Below are positions 34,426 to 41,222 of a stretch of DNA of 41,222 bases, piece after piece. Positions within the stretch are counted from its first letter, which is position 1; the number at the start of each line of letters is the position of its first letter. Made by a program: the position numbers and the translations under genes. The notes under the pieces were generated by a model. That model saw only the letters and a program-made list of their open reading frames with translations. It made no database searches and was not told the DNA's origin. The stretch comes from Rickettsiales bacterium (GTDB lineage Bacteria; Pseudomonadota; Alphaproteobacteria; TMED127), in the NCBI GenBank assembly GCA_002690875.1, contig NZGH01000053.1, positions 1 through 41,222 on the forward strand. Reading direction: 5' to 3'.

Positions 34426-35972
34426 ATGAAAATATTATTATTGTAGATTTTGGTTCCCAGGTCACAAAACTTATTGCACGAAGAATTAGAGACTTCGGAG
34501 TTTTTAGCCAGATAATTCCTTTCAATAACTTAAATGAAAAAAGCTTTAAAATTTCAGATGTAAAAGGACTTATTTTTTCTGGTGGACCAAGTTCGGTAGG
34601 TAACGACAATGCACCTGAAATTAAAAACTTCGTGTATAAACTCAATATACCAATTTTAGGGGTCTGTTATGGACTACAATTAATTTGTAGAGACTTTGGT
34701 GGTCAAGTTAAGTTGTCAAGAGAAAGAGAATTTGGAAAAACAAAAGTAAAGATTCTTAAAAATTCACCATTGTTTAAAAATGCCTATACTAAAGGACATC
34801 AATATAAAGTATGGATGAGTCACAGTGATAAAGTTATAAAAATGCCAGATGGATTTGAAGTTTTGGCAAGAAGTAAAAGTTGTAGTTCAGTGATGATTCA
34901 AAATTTGGAAAATAAAATATTTGGAGTTCAGTTTCATCCTGAAGTAGTTCACACACAGAAAGGAGACATACTATTAAAAAATTTTATAGTTAATATCTGT
35001 GGATGTAAACAAAGCTGGAGTATGGATAAATTTAAAAACAAGATAGTTAAATCAATAAAAAATGAGGTTGGATCGGACAGAGTTCTTTGTGCTTTATCAG
35101 GTGGTGTTGATTCTACTGTCACGGCTGTTCTTGTCCACAAAGCTATTGAGGGTAAACTTCAATGTGTTTTTGTTGATACTGGCTTGATGAGAAAAAATGA
35201 AGTTGAAATTATAAAAAATTTATTTAAAAAAAATTATAATATTCCTTTGGATGTTATAGATGCTTCAAAGTCTTTTTTTAAAAAACTTAAAGATATTACA
35301 GATCCTGAAAAAAAAAGAAAAATTATAGGTAAGCAATTTATTGAGATTTTTGAACAATATTCAAAAAAAAAAAAGGATATAAAATTTCTAGCACAAGGTA
35401 CTTTATATCCAGATATAATTGAGTCTTTGTCTCAAGTTGGTGATTCAAAAGTTACAATAAAATCTCACCATAATGTGGGAGGTCTGCCAAAAAAAATTAA
35501 ATTTAAATTAATAGAACCTCTTAAAGAACTTTTCAAAGATGAAGTAAGAAAACTTGGTAAAGAGTTAGGAATTTCTAAAGAATTTGTTAACAGACACCCT
35601 TTTCCTGGTCCCGGCTTAGGTATAAGAATTTTAGGAAAAATTAGTAAAAAAAGAATAAAGATATTACAAGAAGCTGACTCTATTTTTTTAAATTTAATTA
35701 AGGAGCATGGACTTTATGACAAGATTTGGCAGGCTTTTTGTGTTTTACTCCCAACTAAAACCGTTGGAGTTATGGGTGATGGTCGTTCCTATGAGCAGAT
35801 TTGTGTGCTAAGAGCTGTTACCTCAGTTGATGGAATGACTGCTGAAGCATACAAGTTTTCAAATAATTTTTTAGAAATTTGCTCTAATGAAATCGTAAAT
35901 AAAGTACAGGGTATTAATAGAGTTTGTTATGATTTAACCTCAAAACCGCCAGGTACAATTGAATTTGAATAA
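34422..35972 (+). CDS. guaA: GMP synthase (glutamine-hydrolysing)
   Basis: This 516-residue two-domain enzyme aminates XMP to GMP. The N-terminal class I amidotransferase has GVCYGLQL with nucleophile Cys82 and FGVQFHPEV with His173 and Glu175. The ATP pyrophosphatase domain has the P-loop ALSGGVDST (Ser227 to Ser232). The C-terminal dimerisation domain holds HPFPGPGLGIRILG and ends KPPGTIEFE, the standard last residues. It is coupled to guaB by a 4 bp overlap. Confidence 0.98.
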   Translation: MNENIIIVDFGSQVTKLIARRIRDFGVFSQIIPFNNLNEKSFKISDVKGLIFSGGPSSVGNDNAPEIKNFVYKLNIPILGVCYGLQLICRDFGGQVKLSREREFGKTKVKILKNSPLFKNAYTKGHQYKVWMSHSDKVIKMPDGFEVLARSKSCSSVMIQNLENKIFGVQFHPEVVHTQKGDILLKNFIVNICGCKQSWSMDKFKNKIVKSIKNEVGSDRVLCALSGGVDSTVTAVLVHKAIEGKLQCVFVDTGLMRKNEVEIIKNLFKKNYNIPLDVIDASKSFFKKLKDITDPEKKRKIIGKQFIEIFEQYSKKKKDIKFLAQGTLYPDIIESLSQVGDSKVTIKSHHNVGGLPKKIKFKLIEPLKELFKDEVRKLGKELGISKEFVNRHPFPGPGLGIRILGKISKKRIKILQEADSIFLNLIKEHGLYDKIWQAFCVLLPTKTVGVMGDGRSYEQICVLRAVTSVDGMTAEAYKFSNNFLEICSNEIVNKVQGINRVCYDLTSKPPGTIEFE

Positions 35973-35995
35973 CATTGAAAAGGTTTTGAATATTT

Positions 35996-36805
35996 ATGAA
36001 ATGTCAAGTTTGTGATGGAAAACTAAAAAAAATTAACTTTTATTCATTTAAATGTACGAATTGTAATTGTTATTTTTCAAGTTTAAAACCATCAGTAGGA
36101 CAAGACGTTAAAGGAATAGAAAGTCTAAGAAGGAAAAATTTTAAAAAACTAATTAAAAAATTATTAAAACACAAAGTAAACCCAAAGATTCTAGAAATTG
36201 GTTCTGGTGACGGTTATTTTATAGATGAATGTAATTCTGCTAATTTACAAATTACTGGATCAGAGGCATCTAAAAAAAGTTTTGAAAGATTAAGATCAGT
36301 TTACGGAAAAAAAATTCTTAAAATTCATTTACCAAATCCAATTAAAATTGAGTCGACATTTGATATTATTATTTTTAACGATGTGTTTGAGCATTTAGAA
36401 AATATTAATGGCGTAATTAAAGAAGTAAGCGTTGTTTTAAAAGATGATGGTCTAGTATTGTTAAATCTTCCAACATCAGATGGAATAATATTTAAAACCT
36501 CAGAGGTTTTATTGAGATTAAAAATTAATAAGATTTACGATAGGCTTTGGCAAAAAAATAGTAGTTCACCACACTTAAGTTATTTTAATAAGTTTAATCT
36601 CACTGAACTGTTTTCAAAAAATGGATTTATTTTACTAGAATCAGGAAATTTGAGAACTTTTGAATTTAACAGTTTTAATAGATTTCGTAATTTGTACAAA
36701 AACATATTTTCAAGTTTGATTCTATCAATTTTAACCTCTACATTCTTCTTTATACAATTTGCTTTACCAAAAGACATAATGTATTTGATCTTTAAAAAAA
36801 AATAG
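35996..36805 (+). CDS. Class I SAM-dependent methyltransferase with N-terminal zinc ribbon
   Basis: This 269-residue protein opens with a short CxxC...CxxC ribbon (Cys3, Cys6, Cys20, Cys23), then a Methyltransf_23-type fold. Motif I is ILEIGSGDGYF (65-75), and the later FDIIIFNDVFEHLE is the usual motif around the conserved Asp and His. The C terminus is hydrophobic (about 240-262), suggesting membrane contact. Such ribbon-methyltransferases often act in sugar, O-antigen or lipid modification, which fits the glycosyltransferase and ligase genes that follow on the other strand. The substrate is unknown. Confidence 0.85.
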   Translation: MKCQVCDGKLKKINFYSFKCTNCNCYFSSLKPSVGQDVKGIESLRRKNFKKLIKKLLKHKVNPKILEIGSGDGYFIDECNSANLQITGSEASKKSFERLRSVYGKKILKIHLPNPIKIESTFDIIIFNDVFEHLENINGVIKEVSVVLKDDGLVLLNLPTSDGIIFKTSEVLLRLKINKIYDRLWQKNSSSPHLSYFNKFNLTELFSKNGFILLESGNLRTFEFNSFNRFRNLYKNIFSSLILSILTSTFFFIQFALPKDIMYLIFKKK

Positions 36806-36840
36806 TAAGTTGTCTTTAAAGATCATTAAAGTTAAAGATA

Positions 36841-37740
36841 TTAACTAATACGATTAGAGTTTTTTAAATCTTTAATGTTATATAGAAAAATTTCATAATG
36901 CTTATACAAATGCATGGCCTTGGAAATTGATTTTTTTATATTTTTATATTTTCCATTAATCCTTGATTCTATTAATGATAAATCTATTTCGGAAAAATCT
37001 TCATTTGCAAAATATTTATTGAATAAAAATGCACTTTCAAAACATGCATCACCTGAATCAAAATATTTTAAGCCAGATTGAGAGTCTTTACTTTTACACC
37101 ACACACATACTGTTTCGTTATAAAATCCAATTCTTTTTTTCTTTTTTGCTAGATTTAAGAATAGATCATAATCATGGGCTTTAAAGGATTTTCCATAACT
37201 AAAGTTAAGTTTTTCATAATATGTGGTATTATAAAATTCCTTAATTTCGTTGTAATTTAGGATTGCACCAAAAGATGGAATATACATATCAAAGACTAAT
37301 AAGTCTAATAATTCGTTTCTATTATTTACATAACTTTCATTTTTGTAACCTGGGTGTAAATATTGATGAATTGCATTATTTTTTTTTATGGCCATTTTTC
37401 CATAACCCAGATCAAGTTTGTTATTAATTGTATATTCAAATAATCTTTCAACCGCTTTAGGTATAAAAAAATCATCAGAATTAAGCATAAGAACATAATT
37501 GTTTTTTAATTTTTCAAGACCTTTTAAAAAAGTAAGACCAGATCCTTTATTAACTAAATTTTTAAAATATCTAATTTTCTTACAATTAACTGAAATCTCC
37601 TTTATTAAAGACCGAGTATTATCAGTTGAACAATCATCAACAATAATAATCTCGCTTACATATTTTATTTGATTAGCTGAGGCTATAGCTAAAGGAATAT
37701 TTTTAGCATCATTATATGAAGGAATTACGATAGATAACAT
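36841..37740 (-). CDS. Family 2 (GT-A) glycosyltransferase
   Basis: This 299-residue cytoplasmic glycosyltransferase starts directly with the GT2 fold: LSIVIPSYNDAKNI, then IIIVDDCSTDNT (Asp35, Asp36) and the DxD-like metal site LMLNSDDF (Asp89, Asp90). The acceptor half includes AHDYDLFLNLA, with the ED-type acidic residues. It probably adds a sugar to a surface polysaccharide or lipid-linked oligosaccharide. It converges with the methyltransferase gene (35 bp). The 87 bp before its start are AT-rich and contain a short dyad GCATA-ATG-TATGC (37772-37784) of unclear meaning. Confidence 0.9.
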   Translation of the reverse strand: MLSIVIPSYNDAKNIPLAIASANQIKYVSEIIIVDDCSTDNTRSLIKEISVNCKKIRYFKNLVNKGSGLTFLKGLEKLKNNYVLMLNSDDFFIPKAVERLFEYTINNKLDLGYGKMAIKKNNAIHQYLHPGYKNESYVNNRNELLDLLVFDMYIPSFGAILNYNEIKEFYNTTYYEKLNFSYGKSFKAHDYDLFLNLAKKKKRIGFYNETVCVWCKSKDSQSGLKYFDSGDACFESAFLFNKYFANEDFSEIDLSLIESRINGKYKNIKKSISKAMHLYKHYEIFLYNIKDLKNSNRIS

Positions 37741-37827
37741 AATTAAAATTTTTAAAAGTTGAATTAAATAAGCATAATGTATGCCAATTGAACTAAAATA
37801 GATTTGAAATACTAAAAATATTTGTGA

Positions 37828-39009
37828 TCAATTTGTTTTGTTTTTTAAAAAGATTTTAGAAGCAATAAGACTTAAAATGAAAAAATAACTTCCTTGCCAC
37901 CAACCTAACCAAAAAGAAAAATTAACAAGGGAGGCTCCCCAGAAGTAGCCGTTAAAAAAAATCAAAAAAAACTTTTCTCTGTTATTCGCATTTCTAAAAA
38001 TTTCGTAATTTACAAATAATATAAAAAAGATAAATGAAAAAGTTCCTAAAATTCCAATTTCAAGCAGAATTTCAATAAAAAAATTATGAGGATGACTCGA
38101 AATAAATGTCATATCACCTGTTGTTTTATGCCCAATAATTTTTTGACTATCATTTATAAAATTTGATGTATCAGCTCCATAACCTAACAATAGATTATTT
38201 TTAAACTTTGTTAAACTAAACCCCCAAATAAATTGACGATGTGGATCAATCAACTCAGTAGGAATTTTAAATTCAAAATTTGTAATAGATTGTGAATCAA
38301 ATTTAGAAGGTAAATTTTTAAGATTTTTAAAAGATAAAAAAGCGAGAATTGTAATAAGCGAAAAAAAAACTGTTTTTTTAAAAAACCTAATTTTATTAGT
38401 AAAAAAAAAGATTAAATAAAAAAATAAACCACTTAAGATTCCCAAAAATGGAGCGTTGGAATCACTTAAAACAAGTGAAGGAATGAGAAAAATTATTGGT
38501 AAATAGAGGTAGGTTTTATTTTTGAAAAAAGTTAAAATTAGAATAAGGATTGTAATAATATTTAATATTCCTTTAAACCTTAATATGTAGCTGAAAGTTT
38601 TATAAGTTTCATAATTTATTAAGTTATAACAACAAATAATTATTATGTTCAGGATAGTTGAAATTATTAAAATCTTAATAATTACATGAAAAGCTTCAGG
38701 TTTTTTTTGTATGTAAAAAAAAAGATTTAACCCTAAAAGTATAAATAATATTAAGTAAACTTCTACACTTATTGATCTAATTAATATTATTGAATTAATT
38801 GTTGAACAACTTAAAAATATTAAAAACGTGATAAAAAAAAAATTTAACTTTTTATTTGAAAAGTGAAAGTAGATTTTATTTGGAGGATTAAGAACCATCA
38901 TTAAAATAATTCCTGTTAATAAGGCTATACCGAAGTAAATTTTATTTAGTAATAAAAAGGAATAACTAAATCCAATTAGAATATAAGAAAATTTGAGAGC
39001 TAAATGCAT
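37828..39009 (-). CDS. O-antigen ligase / polymerase-like membrane protein
   Basis: This integral membrane protein of about 393 residues has roughly 10-12 helices. The Wzy_C/WaaL-type signature is a periplasmic loop with SSHPHNFFIEILLEIGILG, where the His and Glu are typical. An Arg is in the preceding loop (DPHRQFIWGFSL). The family either ligates O-antigen to lipid A-core or polymerises repeat units. I start at ATG 39009, which leaves 4 bp after the upstream small membrane gene. The frame also opens at 39036. A homolog of WaaL versus Wzy cannot be decided here. Confidence 0.85.
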   Translation of the reverse strand: MHLALKFSYILIGFSYSFLLLNKIYFGIALLTGIILMMVLNPPNKIYFHFSNKKLNFFFITFLIFLSCSTINSIILIRSISVEVYLILFILLGLNLFFYIQKKPEAFHVIIKILIISTILNIIIICCYNLINYETYKTFSYILRFKGILNIITILILILTFFKNKTYLYLPIIFLIPSLVLSDSNAPFLGILSGLFFYLIFFFTNKIRFFKKTVFFSLITILAFLSFKNLKNLPSKFDSQSITNFEFKIPTELIDPHRQFIWGFSLTKFKNNLLLGYGADTSNFINDSQKIIGHKTTGDMTFISSHPHNFFIEILLEIGILGTFSFIFFILFVNYEIFRNANNREKFFLIFFNGYFWGASLVNFSFWLGWWQGSYFFILSLIASKIFLKNKTN

Positions 39010-39013
39010 TTTA

Positions 39014-39277
39014 TTAAAATATTTTTTTTGTAACAATCATAACAATTATCCAGCCGATAAGAATAGAAATAATAACAAAAATTATGATATTTAAAATAAA
39101 TCTTAGGTTTTCTAAAAATGAAGTTTTATCAAATTTTTTTAATAAAAATCTTGTAAAAGAAATAAGTTTTTTCAGAATCAATAAAAAGAAGGATCCTAAA
39201 AGAAAGTAAAGCAAAAATTTGATAATAGTGGCATACAAACTTAGCTGATCAAAGATAGAGGTTAGATATTCAAGCAC
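39014..39277 (-). CDS. Small two-helix membrane protein, function unknown
   Basis: This 87-residue protein has two hydrophobic segments (about 16-36 and 62-83), separated by a basic stretch (KKLISFTRFLLKKFDK). The start is GTG at 39277, which shares a base pair context with the TAG stop of the preceding zinc-ribbon ORF (TAGTG). This implies coupled translation. The stop is 4 bp before the O-antigen-ligase-like gene. I do not recognise a family. By position it may assist the ligase or the envelope polysaccharide pathway, which is only inference. Confidence 0.65.
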   Translation of the reverse strand: MLEYLTSIFDQLSLYATIIKFLLYFLLGSFFLLILKKLISFTRFLLKKFDKTSFLENLRFILNIIIFVIISILIGWIIVMIVTKKIF

Positions 39278-39420
39278 TATTTTTTTGAATTAGTTTTTAC
39301 TTCACAAGCAGAACATATCTTGTAGTCAATTCTATTCTTTGGATAGATCGCATTTAGTTCATCAGCAAAAACCCAAAAGACTGAGCCACATCTCTGACAC
39401 TCAATCCATATTTTTTCCAT
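39277..39420 (-). CDS. 47-aa zinc-ribbon protein, function unknown
   Basis: I read this short ORF directly from the minus strand: ATG at 39420 to TAG at 39277. It contains two CxxC pairs (Cys8, Cys11 and Cys36, Cys39) separated by 24 residues, the layout of a treble-clef or zinc ribbon. The first is ECQRCGSVFWV and the second KICSACEVK. The start is 3 bases after the stop of the 33-aa ORF, and its stop overlaps the GTG of the membrane gene. Evidence for being real is the motif and the close packing. No family is recognised. Confidence 0.7.
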   Translation of the reverse strand: MEKIWIECQRCGSVFWVFADELNAIYPKNRIDYKICSACEVKTNSKK

Positions 39421-39423
39421 TAA

Positions 39424-39525
39424 CTAGTTGGATTTAAGTTTACTTAAAACTTTTGAGAAGACATTTTGAAGATCTTCTTTTTTGACCTTTTTTGGATCAA
39501 TTTTGATAGATTTTTTTTTTGCCAT
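39424..39525 (-). CDS. 33-aa lysine-rich small protein, function unknown
   Basis: This very short ORF runs from ATG 39525 to TAG 39424. It begins MAKKKSIKIDPKKVKKEDL and ends SKVLSKLKSN, with about eleven lysines. The second half could form an amphipathic helix. Its best support is a strong Shine-Dalgarno-like sequence, AAGGGGG, with 8 bases between it and the ATG, better than most genes here. The next ORF begins 3 bases after its stop. A Lys-rich composition can arise by chance in an A-rich genome, so confidence is moderate. Confidence 0.5.
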   Translation of the reverse strand: MAKKKSIKIDPKKVKKEDLQNVFSKVLSKLKSN

Positions 39526-39588
39526 TCTAACATCCCCCTTTGTGATATATATTTAGAACAATTAGATATTAACAATAATGTTAGTAAA
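39526..39588. promoter_or_regulatory. Divergent promoter region between the small-ORF operon and yjbQ
   Basis: These 63 bp separate two divergent starts. On the minus strand a TTGTTA element, an 18-bp gap and TATATA could be -35/-10, followed by the AAGGGGG ribosome site at 39534-39540. The dyad TAACA-ATAA-TGTTA (39570-39583) lies just before yjbQ and might be an operator. All elements are weak except the ribosome site. Confidence 0.4.
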
Positions 39589-40002
39589 ATGAAACAATTT
39601 ATTCAAAAAATTATTTTTAAAACAAAAAAAAATGAAATATTGAATATTACCGATGCTATTGATAATACTATTAAAAAAAGCAATATTAACAATGGTTTAT
39701 TGAATCTTTCAATTCTTCACACGAGTTGTTCTTTAATGATTCAGGAAAATGCAGATCCAAAAGTAATGAAAGATATTAAAAATTTCTTAAAAAAAATAGC
39801 GCCTGAAGATGATTATTTGCATGATACAGAAGGTCCAGACGATATGCCAGCTCATTTAAAAAGTTTGTTGACGCAAACAAACTTAACAATGACTATTAAA
39901 AATCAAAAAATTCTTCTTGGGACCTGGCAAGGAATCTTTCTTCTCGAACATAGATATCAACCAAAAAATAGAGAACTATTTTTTCATTTATTAGGAGAAT
40001 AA
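39589..40002 (+). CDS. yjbQ: YjbQ-family (UPF0047) protein
   Basis: This 137-residue protein belongs to the YjbQ family, for which weak thiamine phosphate synthase activity has been reported for some members. Conserved blocks are LHTSCSLMIQENADP (43-57), HDTEGPDDMPAHLK (78-91) and GTWQGIFLLEHR (111-122). These include the histidines and glutamate of the active cavity. The frame opens at 39466, but the ATG at 39589 gives the usual MKQFIQKIIF start. Physiological function is unsettled. The next gene follows after one base. Confidence 0.92.
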   Translation: MKQFIQKIIFKTKKNEILNITDAIDNTIKKSNINNGLLNLSILHTSCSLMIQENADPKVMKDIKNFLKKIAPEDDYLHDTEGPDDMPAHLKSLLTQTNLTMTIKNQKILLGTWQGIFLLEHRYQPKNRELFFHLLGE

Positions 40003-40003
40003 T

Positions 40004-40552
40004 ATGACCTTACAATCAACACCGTTATGTAATTATGGAGAAAAAATGCCAAACTTTAAACTTAAAAATGTTGATGAAAGTTTTTTTAATCAAGATATGG
40101 TAAAAGGAGAAAAAGGTACATTAGTTTTTTTTATTTGTAACCATTGTCCTTATGTTAAAGCAATTACAAAAAAGTTAGTTTACACTGTTAGTGAGGTAAC
40201 TAAATGCGGAATTAAATCTGTCGGTATAATGCCTAATGATATAATTAAATACCCAGAGGATAGTTTTGAAAACATGAAAAAATTTTTTAATGAAAATGAA
40301 TTTAATTTTCCTTACTTAATTGATCAAGACCAAACTGTTGCAAGAAAATTTGGTGCTGTTTGCACACCAGATTTTTTTGGTTATAACTCAAAAAATGAAC
40401 TTCAATATCGTGGAAGAATTGCTGAAATGAAAAATTTAAAATTTACAAACAATACAAATGATTTACTTAATGCAATGATTGAGATTTCAAAAACACAAAA
40501 CGGACCAAAAACCCAATTTGCTAGTGCTGGCTGTTCTGTTAAGTGGAAATAA
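40004..40552 (+). CDS. Thioredoxin-fold (AhpC/TSA-like) protein with CNHCPYV motif
   Basis: This 182-residue cytoplasmic protein of the peroxiredoxin/TlpA-like fold has the redox motif CNHCPYV (Cys45, Cys48). The cis-proline context is AVCTPDFFGY (Cys120, Pro122), and the typical C-terminal tail is SAGCSVKWK. Such proteins are widely annotated as thioredoxin-family or redoxin-domain proteins. Reductase or peroxidase activity is not proven from sequence. It starts one base after yjbQ, so the two form an operon. It converges with the HAD gene with a one-base gap. Confidence 0.9.
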   Translation: MTLQSTPLCNYGEKMPNFKLKNVDESFFNQDMVKGEKGTLVFFICNHCPYVKAITKKLVYTVSEVTKCGIKSVGIMPNDIIKYPEDSFENMKKFFNENEFNFPYLIDQDQTVARKFGAVCTPDFFGYNSKNELQYRGRIAEMKNLKFTNNTNDLLNAMIEISKTQNGPKTQFASAGCSVKWK

Positions 40553-40553
40553 A

Positions 40554-41221
40554 TTAAGAGATAATTTTAAGAACTAGTTCTTTACACTTTTCTGCTTCTA
40601 AGTCTGCTTTATGGTAGTAAGAACTTAATTTTTTTTCATAAGATTTAATGTAACCAGTTTTCATACTAACTTTTTTTGCTCCATTTATATCCCAACCATG
40701 AACAGCTATCATAATAATTTCATTTGGATGATAATTTAATTTTTTAGAAACAAAAAGGTACGGTTCCGGATGTGGCTTCCAAATTTTTATACCTTCAATT
40801 GAAAATTGATAGTCAACTAGTTCCAGTAAATTATTACTTTTTAATAAATTAATACTATTTTTCTTGGGCCCGTTGGTTAGTGTTGCTATTTTAATATTAT
40901 GTTTTCTTAATATTTTAAAACTGTCCCTAATATCATGATTTGCTCTAAGATATTTAAAACCACTAAAAAGAAAACCTAAGATTTTTGGATCTTTTTTTTT
41001 TCGAATAATTATTTTTTTCAACTCCTCTTTTCCAATTTTAGTAAAGCTTAAAAAATTTTCAGGCGTTGATGACGCAAACCCCTCTTTTAAGGTATTTATG
41101 AACCATTGATCGACAAGAAGAGGGTTAATTTTTTTTTTGTAAATCTCTTTTTTATTTCATTTAAATTAAATATTGTTTGGTTAACATCAAAGATAGCTAA
41201 TTTAATTTTATTTTTGTTCAT
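40554..41221 (-). pseudogene. HAD-superfamily (haloacid dehalogenase-like) hydrolase, frameshifted in a poly-A tract
   Basis: Two frames together make one HAD protein of about 222 residues. ATG at 41221 starts MNKNKIKLAIFDVNQTIFN, with motif I (FDVNQT, nucleophile Asp12). This frame stops early at about 41096. The rest, in another frame from about 41131 to 40554, continues NPLLVDQWFINTLKEGF. It carries motif II TLTNG, Lys in KPHPEPY, and VHGWDINGA. The shift is at a run of ten A on the coding strand (41129-41138). One more A would restore a full reading frame. It may be a real pseudogene, an assembly error, or rescued by polymerase slippage. Confidence 0.8.
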
Positions 41222-41222
41222 T

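Noticed and set aside
37772..37784. Dyad GCATA-ATG-TATGC before the glycosyltransferase gene
   Set aside because: Only 5-bp arms and no promoter match beside it; not enough to call an operator.
40569..40582. Perfect 14-bp palindrome AAGAACTAGTTCTT close to the end of the HAD gene
   Set aside because: It lies in coding sequence for the C-terminal residues of the HAD frame, with no T-run after it. One such palindrome is expected by chance in 41 kb of AT-rich DNA.
1..41222. CRISPR array, insertion sequence, prophage or toxin-antitoxin genes
   Set aside because: No evenly spaced direct repeats, transposase, integrase or phage motifs were seen on reading; gene gaps are too small to hold an array.

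Overview
This window looks like a piece of a streamlined, low-GC alphaproteobacterial chromosome (roughly 30% GC by eye), most likely free-living and probably aquatic. The assignment rests on four things: the order dksA, recA, alaS and a eukaryotic-type NADP isocitrate dehydrogenase; an alphaproteobacterial SOS box (GAAC-N7-GAAC) just before recA; a cysteine-depleted DksA; and a tRNA-guanine transglycosylase whose residue spacing matches the Zymomonas enzyme. Genes are very tightly packed. No gene-free stretch exceeds about 90 bases, and several convergent pairs overlap at their 3' ends. I see no insertion sequences, prophage genes or CRISPR arrays. The lineage below class level is not resolved.

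Layout. 1-74: 3' part of a tRNA-Leu(UAA). 100-2205: a DsbA-like periplasmic oxidoreductase, a small HExxH protein and a prolyl iminopeptidase-like hydrolase. 2188-7599: a near-complete queuosine cluster (queG, then queC-queE-queD, then queF, tgt, queA) in which only GTP cyclohydrolase I is missing. 7617-10502: argE, nadK, moaA in one leftward run. 10576-18180: a formate module made of fdhD, mobA, an OFA-family transporter, and an NAD-linked molybdenum formate dehydrogenase (catalytic subunit plus a NuoE-NuoF-like diaphorase fusion). 18226-24712: gmhB-like phosphatase, dksA, recA, alaS, icd and a LOG-family protein. 24775-27177: a LysM protein and the phosphatidylethanolamine pair psd-pssA. 27164-31295: an RND pump and its adaptor. 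31376-35972: ppx/gppA, rlmE, guaB, guaA. 35996-39525: a methyltransferase, a glycosyltransferase, an O-antigen-ligase-like protein and three very small genes, two of them short ORFs I found by reading the strand. 39589-41221: yjbQ, a thioredoxin-fold protein and a HAD gene broken by a frameshift in a run of ten A/T pairs.

How the genes work together. queC, D, E and F make preQ1, Tgt inserts it in tRNA, and QueA and QueG (cobalamin-dependent) finish queuosine. MoaA, MobA and FdhD build and sulfurate the molybdenum cofactor needed by the formate dehydrogenase next door, which would pass formate electrons to NAD+. psd and pssA are consecutive in phosphatidylethanolamine synthesis, and guaB and guaA are consecutive in GMP synthesis.

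The most unusual signal is loss of metal-site or catalytic cysteines. QueD lacks the catalytic Cys and Glu of its family. Tgt has all three zinc cysteines changed to serine at conserved spacing. The GmhB-like phosphatase has lost all four zinc ligands, and DksA is of the zinc-free type. The second is a cryptic three-gene string of tiny proteins (33-aa basic peptide, 47-aa zinc ribbon, 87-aa two-helix membrane protein) upstream of the O-antigen-ligase-like gene.
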